A stretch of DNA of 9,693 nt from Caldifarciminota bacterium (GCA_011049385.1 DSBX01000232.1:1-9693); one strand, 5' to 3'. Shown: positions 1 to 9,598, numbered from the stretch's first letter. Notes: generated from the letters alone by a model not told the origin. Numbers and translations are program-made.

Positions 1-170
1 ACCTACGGCCAGGGCGCGGACTCGATGTACAGCATCAACGGCTCGACCAAGGACTTCAACTACGGGTTCGATGGCTCGATGGACCAGCCCATCGAGCCAT
101 CGAACCCGTAGTTGAAGTCCTTGGTCGAGCCGTTGATGCTGTACATCGAGTCCGCGCCCTGGCCGTAGGT
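1..170. repeat. Perfect 82-bp fold-back inverted repeat at the left edge (probable assembly or library artefact)
   Basis: Bases 1-82 are the exact reverse complement of bases 89-170, with only six bases (ACCAGC) between the arms. The left arm runs straight off the window edge. Both arms carry the same piece of carboxypeptidase coding sequence in opposite directions, and a perfect palindrome over coding DNA has no obvious biological purpose. The expected glutamate codon falls just past the loop, which fits a short natural stem (GGCTCGAT pairing with ATCGAGCC) that let a strand fold back and copy itself. Such fold-backs are known from amplified DNA and from contig ends. A real palindrome or hairpin end cannot be excluded from sequence alone. 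Everything left of about base 75 should be treated as unreliable. Confidence 0.93.
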
Positions 171-1082
171 GTAGCCGTTGTAGCTGTCGTATCGGCCGGA
201 CAGGAAGTGGATGAGGTTGCGCTCCGGAATGGCGTTGACCGAAGAACCGCAGTAGCTCCACGGGTAGGAGATGAACTCGATGCCGGCGTGATAGCTGACG
301 TAGATGACGAACGGGTGGCGCAGGATGTGCGCCAACTGGGCCCGGGATTCCGGTTCGCTCATCGGGCCTGTGCCCCGGCCTGAGCCGCTCTGCCACATCC
401 AGCCCCAGTTGCGGTTCAGGTCTACGCTCCGGTCATTGTAGCGCCGGGCCCGGACGTAGCCGTCCGGGTTCACCATCGGCACCAGCCAGATTTCCCGGGT
501 ATCAACCAGTCGGGTTACGAGCGTGTCGGTCCCGTAATTCGCGGCGAGGTGCTTGATCATCTCCATCGTTACGGCCCAGGCTATCTTCTCATCGCCGTGA
601 ATCGCGCCCTCGAAGTAGAGCGCGGGACGTGTGCCGACCGCCTGTGGTTCGGAGGAGAACTTCATCGCCAGTACCAGCCGGTTGCTGGTCGAGAGGCCGA
701 GTGTTTCCAGCTTCACGAACGAGGAGTTGTTCGTGGCGATGGTCATCATCGTGTCCCGGAAATGCTCATAGTCCATATACCAGGCATCGTCGGCCCGGGT
801 CAGGGCGTTGTGTCGGTAGACTTCGTCAATGCGCGGGACGGTGACGATGACGCCCAGTCCCCGGTTGCGCAGGAGCGTCTGCTGGTTCCGGGTCGCTTCC
901 AGTTCCCAGCCGCCGGGCCGCGGGCCGTTGATGATGATGCCGAGCTCCTCGAGCCCGGGCAGTTCCTCGCGGGTGAGCCCGGAAACCACGACAAGGTCCC
1001 GGCCCGCTTCCGCGAGCGCGGGCGGCGAAACTGCGGCCATCGCGGCCAGCACCAGCACAACGAGATACGAGAACCTGTTCAT
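60..1082 (-). CDS. Secreted M14-family zinc carboxypeptidase, 3' end truncated by the fold-back
   Basis: This is a zinc-dependent carboxypeptidase (family M14) that should remove C-terminal residues from peptides outside the cytoplasm. Numbering from the ATG at 1082, residues 1-24 form a signal peptide (hydrophobic VVLVLAAMAAV, cleavage after ALA). After a pro-like region, the catalytic domain starts near residue 100. It has zinc ligands His162 and Glu165 (IHGDE), the NPDGY segment at 205-209, substrate-binding DLNRNW at 221-226, and the third zinc ligand His265 (SYHAG). The catalytic Glu is probably Glu336 in GWSIE. An ATG at 1115 is also in frame, but the start at 1082 has AAAGGAGAT seven bases upstream (from GGAG) and opens directly into the signal peptide. 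The apparent stop at 60-62 and the last four residues (PSNP) are read from the mirrored arm of the palindrome, so the true C-terminus is missing. The gene follows its own promoter, downstream of the MBL-like gene. Family assignment is firm; the substrate is unknown. Confidence 0.93.
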   Translation of the reverse strand: MNRFSYLVVLVLAAMAAVSPPALAEAGRDLVVVSGLTREELPGLEELGIIINGPRPGGWELEATRNQQTLLRNRGLGVIVTVPRIDEVYRHNALTRADDAWYMDYEHFRDTMMTIATNNSSFVKLETLGLSTSNRLVLAMKFSSEPQAVGTRPALYFEGAIHGDEKIAWAVTMEMIKHLAANYGTDTLVTRLVDTREIWLVPMVNPDGYVRARRYNDRSVDLNRNWGWMWQSGSGRGTGPMSEPESRAQLAHILRHPFVIYVSYHAGIEFISYPWSYCGSSVNAIPERNLIHFLSGRYDSYNGYTYGQGADSMYSINGSTKDFNYGFDGSMGWSIEPSNP

Positions 1083-1087
1083 CGCGG

Positions 1088-1096
1088 ATCTCCTTT
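1088..1096 (-). promoter_or_regulatory. Ribosome binding site of the M14 carboxypeptidase
   Basis: On the minus strand AAAGGAGAT places GGAG seven bases before the ATG at 1082. It lies inside the reading frame that would begin at the upstream ATG (1115), so it decides in favour of the shorter form with a signal peptide at its very N-terminus. Confidence 0.8.
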
Positions 1097-1135
1097 GGAG
1101 TATCGAATCAGGCAAGTCTCTTTCGACAACACCTT

Positions 1136-1163
1136 ATGATAGGCCGACAGTTTCGGCAGTCAA
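1136..1163 (-). promoter_or_regulatory. Sigma-70-like promoter for the carboxypeptidase, with a palindrome in the spacer
   Basis: Reading the minus strand, TTGACT (1163-1158) is followed after 16 bases by TATCAT (1141-1136). Each box matches the sigma-70 consensus at five of six positions. The predicted start of transcription lies near 1129, about 47 bases before the ATG. The spacer holds an inverted repeat, GCCGA-N5-TCGGC (1143-1157), exactly between the two boxes, where a repressor could block polymerase or a MerR-like activator could twist the DNA. The promoter match is direct sequence evidence; the operator role is inference. Confidence 0.6.
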
Positions 1164-1179
1164 CGCGGGTCGTCTTGCG

Positions 1180-1201
1180 GGCGGTCGGCCCGGGGACCGC
1201 C
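1180..1201 (-). terminator. GC-rich hairpin after the MBL-like gene, possible weak terminator
   Basis: GGCGGTC and GACCGCC form a 7-bp stem with an 8-base loop, starting about 20 bases after the TGA of the MBL-like gene and ahead of the next promoter. No run of T follows it on the minus strand, so it is not a classical intrinsic terminator. It may only protect the 3' end or pause transcription. In DNA this rich in GC a stem of this size can also occur by chance. Confidence 0.3.
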
Positions 1202-1220
1202 GCCGGGCGGCCTCTTCGGA

Positions 1221-2231
1221 TCAGCGCCGGCCGCGCGGTCGGCGCCGGTTCGTGATCTCGAAGGTGTCGCCGGTGACGATGTAGCGGTCGGGTTCAACGG
1301 CGACGCGGATGTTGCCGACCACGGTGCGGACGCGGTTTCTGGGCAGGAGCGCGGCCAACCCGGTGTCCGCGGATGAGGCGGGGCCGGGCCGTCGCAGGCG
1401 ATAGACCTGGCGGCGGTTGCGGCTCAGGCGCTGGAGTACCTGCAGTCCCGCTTCGCCGGCAAAGGAGTCCGCGCCGGGGATGATGACCGCTTGCGGGTTG
1501 AGGTCGCGGATTGCCCGGGGCGGCGTGCGGCGGCCGAGGCTGACCATCTCCACCGGGCCGTAGGCCTCGGCGATGCTTGCGGCCAGCGGTCGGTCGTGCT
1601 CGTCCGGCCCTTCGGTGAGTCCGCTGGTGATGAGCAGTTCGAAATCGTGCCAGCTGACGAGCAGGGCGAGGCTGTGGTCTTCCTCGACCGGTCGCTTCGT
1701 GCGCTCCGTGTCGAGCGCCCGGCCGTTCCCGGCGACGCAGAGGACCGTGACCGCACCGAGCTTGACCGCATCGCCCGGACGCATCGAGCGCCGCCGGCTG
1801 GCGGCAACCTGCCGGTACTGCCGGAACTCGGGCGAGGAAGCACTGCGGCCCCGGTCGAGGCAGTCGAAGAGGACGCCTTCTTCGCCCCCGAGACAGCGGA
1901 TGACTTCGTCGAGCCCGCCGATGCGGCCCGGCGTGTAGTTGGTGGCGATGGTGTAGTCGAGCTCGCGGACGCCCAAGCTGTCGAGGAGAGGGTAGATGAT
2001 GTTCGCACCGGCGTAGGTCGGGCCGCCGTCAATCAGGCAGGTACGGTGGTCGGGCGTCCGAATGAGCGTGGCGTGGCCGTCGCCGACGGCGACGAAGATG
2101 ATCTCCAGCGGTGGTTCGCTGACGGGAGACCGGCAGACAAGCGCCGAGAGGAAGAGCAGGATCAGACCGGCAAGAGCGAACGCGCGCGCCCTCAGCACCG
2201 TGCGGACGAAAGACCGCAGACTCGTGAACAT
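1221..2231 (-). CDS. ComEC-type metallo-beta-lactamase-fold protein lacking the metal-binding motifs (probable pseudoenzyme)
   Basis: A 336-residue protein. Residues 1-16 carry four arginines and 17-32 are hydrophobic, giving a signal peptide or membrane anchor. Cys33 follows ALV, a poor lipobox. The rest follows the stand-alone MBL domain related to the ComEC C-terminus: FVAVGDGHATLI (46-57) matches the usual DVGQGDA strand, and LIDGG (66-70) is intact. The metal motif THxHxDHxGG is here TNYTPGRIGG (97-106). The usual TGD is TSG (202-204), and the usual HHGS is RRTP (234-237). All these ligands are thus replaced, while the surrounding fold landmarks remain. Catalytic hydrolysis of the known kind is therefore unlikely; binding, sensing or a structural role is an inference. 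The ATG at 2231 has GGAGGG nine bases upstream and a promoter ahead of it. The frame is open further upstream, but that part lies antiparallel over bamA and is not protein-like. The C-terminus is arginine-rich. Confidence 0.82.
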   Translation of the reverse strand: MFTSLRSFVRTVLRARAFALAGLILLFLSALVCRSPVSEPPLEIIFVAVGDGHATLIRTPDHRTCLIDGGPTYAGANIIYPLLDSLGVRELDYTIATNYTPGRIGGLDEVIRCLGGEEGVLFDCLDRGRSASSPEFRQYRQVAASRRRSMRPGDAVKLGAVTVLCVAGNGRALDTERTKRPVEEDHSLALLVSWHDFELLITSGLTEGPDEHDRPLAASIAEAYGPVEMVSLGRRTPPRAIRDLNPQAVIIPGADSFAGEAGLQVLQRLSRNRRQVYRLRRPGPASSADTGLAALLPRNRVRTVVGNIRVAVEPDRYIVTGDTFEITNRRRPRGRR

Positions 2232-2240
2232 ATTCGATAT

Positions 2241-2246
2241 CCCTCC
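2241..2246 (-). promoter_or_regulatory. Ribosome binding site of the MBL-like gene
   Basis: GGAGGG lies nine bases before the ATG at 2231 on the minus strand. It fixes the start well inside a longer open frame that otherwise runs up into bamA in another reading frame. Confidence 0.8.
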
Positions 2247-2279
2247 ATTTGCGTCCGGGCGGAACCGGACCAACGGATA

Positions 2280-2308
2280 ATTATACCCGGAGCGGGCATC
2301 GGGGTCAA
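2280..2308 (-). promoter_or_regulatory. Strong sigma-70-like promoter of the MBL-like gene
   Basis: On the minus strand TTGACC (2308-2303) and a perfect TATAAT (2285-2280) are separated by the ideal 17 bases, in the 94-base gap between bamA and the MBL-like gene. Transcription should start near 2273, giving a leader of about 42 bases that contains the GGAGGG site. A short inverted repeat, CAAA-N4-TTTG (2306-2317), overlaps the -35 box. This splits the downstream genes from the yyaL-clpC-bamA unit, although read-through remains possible since no clear terminator follows bamA. Confidence 0.8.
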
Positions 2309-2325
2309 AGCGGTTTGCGCTCGGG

Positions 2326-4577
2326 CTAGAAGGTGCGGCCGACCTGGAAGTGCGGTTCCCAGCGGCCGCCGCCTTCGCGGTCGAAGCCGTAGCCGAAGTC
2401 GAAGCCGAGCAGGCCGAGCATCGGGATTTCGATGCGGACGCCGACCCCGGCGCCGCGCTTGAGGTCGGAGAGGTTGACCCGGCCGATGTCGTTCCAGGTG
2501 TTGCCGGCGTCACCGAAGGCGATGAAAGAGAGTTCGCGGCTGAGGCGGAGCTTGAACTCGGTCGAGAACAGCGCCAGCGCCTTGCCGCCGATGGCGTAGC
2601 CGCCCTGGTAGGGGCCGATACTGCGGTCGCCGTAGCCGCGGACACCGTCCGGCCCGGTGCCGCCGGCGTAGAACCGGTCGGGCAGGGGTACCGTGTCCCG
2701 GGCGCTGAAGCCGTCAATGTAGCCGAAGCGGAACCGGCCCATCAGCCCGAACTTCCAGAAGAGCGGGAAGTAGTGGGCGGCGTCGAGCGTATGGCGGTGG
2801 TAGCGGATGTCGCCGACGCTGGTGGCGATGCCGTAGGTGATGGCGGAGCCGGACAGCGGGTTGAAGATGTAGTCGCGCGAGTCCCGGGTCAGGGTCAGGC
2901 TGGGGACGAAGGCGGTGCGGTGGACCGTGTCCCGGCGGACATCGTAGGGGCTGTCCGGGTCCGGGTCGTAGTCCTTGGCGATGGAGCCGGGCGGAACGTA
3001 GGCGTCGTTGACACGCAGGCCGAGGTAGGCCCGCGTGTAGTCGAGCGGCACAGGCCGCGAGAAGGACACGCCGCCGCCCAACTCCTGGCGGTCATAGTAG
3101 GCGTACTTGCGGGTGAGGTAGGAGACGTCGGCCCCGGCCGAGGTCGGGGTGTCGAACAGCCACGGCTCGGTGAATCCGAGCGCGATGTTGGTGAGCTTGC
3201 CGCCCCGTTCGAGCTTGATGTTGGCGCGCTGGCCCCGGCCGAAGAGGTTGGGTTGCTGGAGTTCGAGGTAGCCGGTGATGCCGTCCGGGCCGGAGTAGGT
3301 GATGCCCGCGCCGATGGTGCCGAAGAAGCCTTTCTCCTTGACCCGGTAGATGAGGTCAATCGTCCCTTCCTCGTCGGCGCGGCGGTGGTCGAGCTGGACG
3401 TCTTCGAAGAAGCCGAGATTGAAGATATCGCGCTGACTGCGGATGATTTCACTGCGGCGGAAGCGGTACCCGGGCAGGGAGCTGACCTCGCGGCGGATGA
3501 CCTTGTCGTGGGTCTGCTCGTTGCCCTCGATGCGGACGAGCCGGACCAGCGCGGGGTCATTCTCGATGATGTCGTAGCTGATGTCAACGGTGTCGCCGCG
3601 AAGCTGTTCGGTCGGCTGGACCTGGGCGTAGATGTAACCTTCTTCGGAGTAAAGGCCGTGGATGCCGGCGAGGGCGGCCTGGGCGAGGTCGGTGTTGTAG
3701 ACCGTGCCCTCGCGCAGCCGGCCGGTGACCGCCTCAAGGTCGGACCGGGCGATGACCGAGTCGCCGCGGATGGTGACCCGGCCGAAATGGTAGCGTGGGC
3801 CCTCCTCGATGAAGACGGTAATCGAGACCCAGCCGGCATCGAAACTCATCTCGTAGTCGAGGACCCGGGCGTCGAGGTGGCCGTTACGCTTGTAGAATTG
3901 GACGATGCGGTCGAGGTCCTTGATGAATTCGTCCTCGATGAGCTGGGCCTTGCGGTACCAGGTCTTGGGGCGGTTGGTGAGGTTGATGCCGATCTGGGAG
4001 GCGGTGAATGCCTCGTTGCCGCTGAAGTCGAGCCGGCGGATGCGGACCTGGTCACCTTCCTCGATACGGAGCGTGACCTCGATGCGGCCCGCGGTATCGG
4101 GCGGGCTCGAATCCGCCTCGACGGTGACGAGCAGGAAGCCCCTTTCCTTGTACAGGTCGAGGACTTCCCGTTGCCACTCGAAGAGCCGGCGGTCGGTCAG
4201 CACTTCGCCGGGCCGGGCCTTGGTGCGGGTCTCGAGGTCCTTGAGCTTGACCCGGCGGTTGCCGCTGAACTTGAGCCGGGCCAGGCGCGGGTACTCGGTA
4301 ACCCGGAAGACGATGCGCACCCCGTCGGCGAGCATCGAAGTATCGGCGCGGACCTGCCGGAACAGGCCGAGTCCGTGGATGCGCCGGATGGCGTCGGCGA
4401 GCGCGGACTGGAGGCCGGCCGGGGTGAAGGCTTCGCCCCGGGCGATGCCCGCGGTGCGGACGACGAGCATCGAGTCCGCGCCCTCGGTTCGGGCCTCGAC
4501 GCCGACGACGATGAGCTGGCCCGGCACCGGCCGGGCCTCGGGCGGGGCGGCGAGGAGCAGGGCGACGAGAAGCGCGG

Positions 4578-4581
<4 letters not shown>
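2326..4581 (-). CDS. bamA: BamA, outer-membrane protein assembly factor (Omp85 family)
   Basis: BamA is the outer-membrane core of the machine that folds beta-barrel proteins into the outer membrane. The 751-residue protein has a short signal peptide (about 1-18, hydrophobic LLVALLLAA but without positive charge at its start). Five POTRA domains follow, at roughly 22-97, 98-178, 179-263, 264-343 and 345-417, several showing the typical FSGN or IEGN strand. The 16-stranded barrel spans about 418-751, with the loop-6 signature VRGY at 647-650 inside GGTGPDGVRGYGDRSIGP, and a terminal Phe after HFQVGRT as expected for an outer-membrane protein. Length is normal for the family. The start is GTG at 4581, overlapping the clpC TGA as GTGA; no strong Shine-Dalgarno is visible, so translation is probably coupled to clpC. 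No gene for skp, lpxD or another usual bamA neighbour is in the window. Family assignment is secure. Confidence 0.96.
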
Positions 4582-7034
<2,453 letters not shown>

Positions 7035-7037
7035 ATT

Positions 7038-7043
7038 CCCTCA
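7038..7043 (-). promoter_or_regulatory. clpC ribosome binding site fused to the upstream stop codon
   Basis: TGAGGG combines the TGA of the thioredoxin-fold gene with a GAGGG Shine-Dalgarno, only three bases before the clpC ATG. The spacing is shorter than the usual five to nine bases. A ribosome ending on the first gene would sit on the start of the second, which points to coupled translation. Confidence 0.6.
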
Positions 7044-9143
7044 GAGTGTATGTCGTCGGTCAGGTGAGTCAAGCGGGCCGGGCGAAAGCAGTGTCTCAAG
7101 CGCCGCGGCGGTGTGGACCGGTTCGCGGCAGGAGTTGTTCGCGCAGTAGAACGCGGTCGGCCGGCCGCCGAATGCCCGGCGGTCGCGGACGAGCGGGGAG
7201 AGCTCGGCCAGCGCGGGGTCCGCTTCGGCGCCGCGCACCAGGACCACGGTGCGGTCCGGGTCCGGGTGGCGGCGCAGGGTTTCCACGAAACCCCTTTCCT
7301 CCGCCGGGTCGGGCAGGAAGAGCACGACCTCGCTCCCGGCGGCCGGTGACCGGTCCAGCGCGGAGAGCATCGTCGCGAAGGCGGTCGGCCAGCGGCGCAT
7401 CACCGGGTAGAACCGGCGCAGGATTTCCAGCGCCGCCTCGCGCAGGTCCGTGCGGCCGGTGAGCCGGGCCAGGTCGAGCAGGTTGTGGGCCGCCACCGCG
7501 TTGCCGGAAGGAACCGGCGAATCGTAGCCGCTCACGGTCGCGGATACCAGCCCGGGTGCGGCCGGGTCCTGCGTGGCGAGCGCACCGTCGGGGGTGCGGA
7601 ACAAGGTGAGCATCCGGTCGGTCAGGTCGCGGGCGAGGAACAGGTGGCCGGGGTCGAAGTCCGAGGCGTAGAGGTCGAGAAAGCCCCGGGCGACAAGGGC
7701 ATAGTCGGCGAGCAGGCCGGGCACCGGTTCCCGGCCCGGCCGTTCGAGGTGGTTCAGGTCTCGTCCCCGGACAAGGCGTGACCGGATGAACGTCGCCAGC
7801 GACCGTGCCCGGCCGAGCAGGGCTTCATCACCCAGGAGCTGGTGGCCCCGGGCCAGCGCGGACAGCGCGAGCCCGTTCCAGTCGGCCAGGACCTTCTCGT
7901 CCCGGCGCAGGGGTGCGCGCCGGTTCCGGGCCGCCAGCAACCGGGCGCGGATATCGGCCAGTTTCGGCCAGAAGTCGTCGGGCGACAGCTTGTGGGCGCG
8001 GAGGAGAAGCTCGACCGGCTGGGCGATGCGGAGCACGTTCCGGCCCTCGAAGACCCCTTCTTTCGTCACCCCGTAGAGGTCAACGGCGAGCGGGGTGAGT
8101 TCGGGTCCGAGCGCGGCCTCGAACTCCTCCCGGCTCCAGGTGTGGTGCGCGCCCTCGATGCCGCCGCTGTCCGCGTCCTGCGAGGCGCAGTAGCCGCCGG
8201 CGGGCGCGCGCATTTCGCGCTCGAGGTAGTCCAGCGTCTCCCGGGCCACCGCCCGCCAGGCCTCGTTGCCGGTCGCGGCAAAGGCCTCGGTGTAGAGCCG
8301 GGCGAGCAGGGCGTTATCGTAGAGCATCTTCTCGAAATGGGGGACAAGCCATGCGGTATCGGTCGAATAGCGATGAAACCCGCCGCCGACCTGGTCATAG
8401 ATGCCGCCCTCGGACATCCGGAGCAGGGTCAGCTCGACCATCTCGCGACAGCTGTCAAAGCCCGGCCGCGCGGAGAGCCGGAGCAGGAGCTCAAGGTCGG
8501 TCGGGTTCGGGAACCGGGGCGCGACCCCGAAGCCGCCCTGCTCCGAATCGAACGCCTCGAGGCGCTGACGGTAGTAGGCGTTGAGCACGTCCGGGGCGAG
8601 CTCGCCCTCGGCCCGCTCCAGGCGTGAGAGGCCGTCCAGCTTCTCGACGATGGCCGCGGCGGCGCGGTCCACCGCCTCGCGCTCGGTGCGGAAGTAGTGG
8701 GCCGCGGAAAGCAGGACGCGCTTGAAACCGGGCAGGCCGTGGCGCGGCTCGGGCGGGAAGTAGGTCCCGCCGTAGAACGGCTTCAGGTCCGGAGTCAGGA
8801 ACACGGAGAGCGGCCAGCCGCCGGACCCGGTCAGAATCCGCATCGCCTCCATATACGTCTCGTCCACGTCCGGCCGCTCTTCCCGGTCCACCTTGATGCA
8901 GACGAACTGCTCGTTCAGGATGGCCGCGGTCTCCTCGTCCGCGAAGCTCTCCCGGGCCATCACGTGGCACCAGTGGCAGGCCGAATAGCCGATGGAGAGG
9001 AAGATCGGCCTGCTCTCGGTGTGCGCTCGCTCCCAGGCCTCCGGCCCCCACGGGTACCAGTCAACCGGGTTCTCGGCATGCTCCAGCAGGTAAAGAGAAC
9101 TCTCGGAGGCCAGTCGGTTGCGGGCAGACTTGCTGTTCAACAA
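7041..9143 (-). CDS. yyaL: Thioredoxin-fold DUF255 protein, COG1331/YyaL family (SPATA20-like)
   Basis: A full-length 700-residue member of a widespread family whose biochemical role is not established. The N-terminal thioredoxin-like domain (about 10-165) carries NRLASE, the hallmark NPVDWYPW (25-32) and the redox motif CHWC (56-59), with GGWPLSVFLTPD (108-119) holding the expected cis-Pro region. From about 190 to 590 an alpha/alpha-barrel of the six-hairpin sugar-epimerase or glycosidase type follows, with GGGFHRYSTD (253-262), VPHFEKMLYDNA (267-278), SQDADS (321-326) and DEKVLADWNG (415-424). The tail has the usual Cys pair (C667, C672). TAA lies two codons before the first TTG, and no ATG or GTG precedes the conserved part, so the start is TTG at 9143 or the next codon, TTG at 9140. 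No good Shine-Dalgarno is seen. It is the first gene of the unit with clpC and bamA. A disulfide or quality-control role is only a guess from this context. Confidence 0.93.
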   Translation of the reverse strand: MLNSKSARNRLASESSLYLLEHAENPVDWYPWGPEAWERAHTESRPIFLSIGYSACHWCHVMARESFADEETAAILNEQFVCIKVDREERPDVDETYMEAMRILTGSGGWPLSVFLTPDLKPFYGGTYFPPEPRHGLPGFKRVLLSAAHYFRTEREAVDRAAAAIVEKLDGLSRLERAEGELAPDVLNAYYRQRLEAFDSEQGGFGVAPRFPNPTDLELLLRLSARPGFDSCREMVELTLLRMSEGGIYDQVGGGFHRYSTDTAWLVPHFEKMLYDNALLARLYTEAFAATGNEAWRAVARETLDYLEREMRAPAGGYCASQDADSGGIEGAHHTWSREEFEAALGPELTPLAVDLYGVTKEGVFEGRNVLRIAQPVELLLRAHKLSPDDFWPKLADIRARLLAARNRRAPLRRDEKVLADWNGLALSALARGHQLLGDEALLGRARSLATFIRSRLVRGRDLNHLERPGREPVPGLLADYALVARGFLDLYASDFDPGHLFLARDLTDRMLTLFRTPDGALATQDPAAPGLVSATVSGYDSPVPSGNAVAAHNLLDLARLTGRTDLREAALEILRRFYPVMRRWPTAFATMLSALDRSPAAGSEVVLFLPDPAEERGFVETLRRHPDPDRTVVLVRGAEADPALAELSPLVRDRRAFGGRPTAFYCANNSCREPVHTAAALETLLSPGPLDSPDRRHTL
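7045..7072 (-). promoter_or_regulatory. Possible internal promoter at the start of clpC
   Basis: TTGACT (7072-7067) and TACACT (7050-7045) are 16 bases apart on the minus strand, inside the last codons of the upstream gene. The -10 box matches only four of six positions, and transcription would begin within a few bases of the clpC ATG, giving an almost leaderless message. No CIRCE-type heat-shock operator is present. Could well be chance. Confidence 0.2.
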
Positions 9144-9298
9144 CTGTTAGACGGCTTACTCGGGGCCAAGATGCGGAAAAACAGAGATGTCGGGTAAGAA
9201 GATGGGTGGACGCGGACGGCTTGGACCGAAAGACGGAGCAACCGCCGATGGACGCCGGGGGATATGGCCGATTCCGTTGTCCGAGCGGTAGCGGTCTC

Positions 9299-9403
9299 TC
9301 ATTTGATGCTCTGCATCAGGCCCCGCCCGTGACTGCTGCCTCCAGGCAAGAACAACCGGACGCGGTAAAGGAGCAGGACGACTTCGTTCGAGACACCGGA
9401 CAT
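9299..9403 (-). CDS. Marginal 34-codon reading frame upstream of yyaL
   Basis: On the minus strand an ATG at 9403 has GGAGAG nine bases upstream and opens a 34-residue frame ending in TGA at 9301-9299. The peptide has a hydrophobic-basic centre (VVLLLYRVRLFLPGG) and a polar tail ending in MQSIK. No family is recognised. The stop codon overlaps one end of the TGATGC-TCT-GCATCA palindrome. It could be a small membrane-associated peptide or a leader peptide, but a frame this short with a fair ribosome site is not rare by chance. Confidence 0.2.
   Translation of the reverse strand: MSGVSNEVVLLLYRVRLFLPGGSSHGRGLMQSIK
9304..9318. repeat. 15-bp palindrome TGATGC-N3-GCATCA
   Basis: Six-base arms with a three-base centre (TCT). 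On the minus strand it spans the end of the 34-codon frame. It may be a protein-binding site or a small hairpin; no T-run follows. Nearby 9337-9348 holds a second small palindrome, TGCCT-CC-AGGCA. Confidence 0.4.
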
Positions 9404-9425
9404 CGCCCGGGGCTCTCCGGATGTA

Positions 9426-9436
9426 ACGCCGGGCGT
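9426..9436. repeat. Short palindrome ACGCC-G-GGCGT
   Basis: An 11-bp palindrome. Its half, ACGCCGG, recurs at 9252-9258 and 9495-9501 and, inverted, at 9450-9456 in the same leader. The pair at 9450-9456 and 9495-9501 could form a 7-bp stem. This might be a set of binding sites, but the motif is GC-rich like the genome. Confidence 0.3.
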
Positions 9437-9536
9437 CGGCACCGTGCGACCGGCGTAGACGGGTGAAGAGTGAGCGGTCCGGTGTACGGGGCAGACGCCG
9501 GCGGAGTGCGGTGCGCAGTGTCCGACGCAAACCCCG

Positions 9537-9549
9537 CCGGTCTGACCGG
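9537..9549. repeat. Short palindrome CCGGT-CTG-ACCGG
   Basis: A 13-bp palindrome with five-base arms about 400 bases upstream of the yyaL start. Possible operator half-sites; no more can be said. Confidence 0.3.
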
Positions 9550-9598
9550 TGCAGTTCCCGCCCTGTTCCCTATTGACGCCCCTGTCTCGGCCGACGAG

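Noticed and set aside
1221..2231. Calling the MBL-like gene an active metallo-hydrolase or a ComEC competence protein.
   Set aside because: The metal-ligand residues are absent, and there is no multi-pass membrane competence domain; only the domain fold pattern is shared.
2232..2717. N-terminal extension of the MBL-like frame up to 2717.
   Set aside because: The extension is Ser-, Ala- and Thr-rich, overlaps bamA in another frame, and lies upstream of the clear promoter and ribosome site for the ATG at 2231.
7035..7120. A heat-shock CIRCE operator ahead of clpC.
   Set aside because: No TTAGCACTC-N9-GAGTGCTAA-like repeat is present; GAGTG at 7044 is isolated.
9307..9345. Short matches to 16S rRNA on the minus strand (GGAGGCAGCAGT and GCCTGATGCAG, in the same order as in the gene).
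   Set aside because: The spacing is about 15 bases too short, and the flanking bases do not resemble 16S rRNA. Taken as coincidence, although a direct rRNA alignment would settle whether a small fragment is present.
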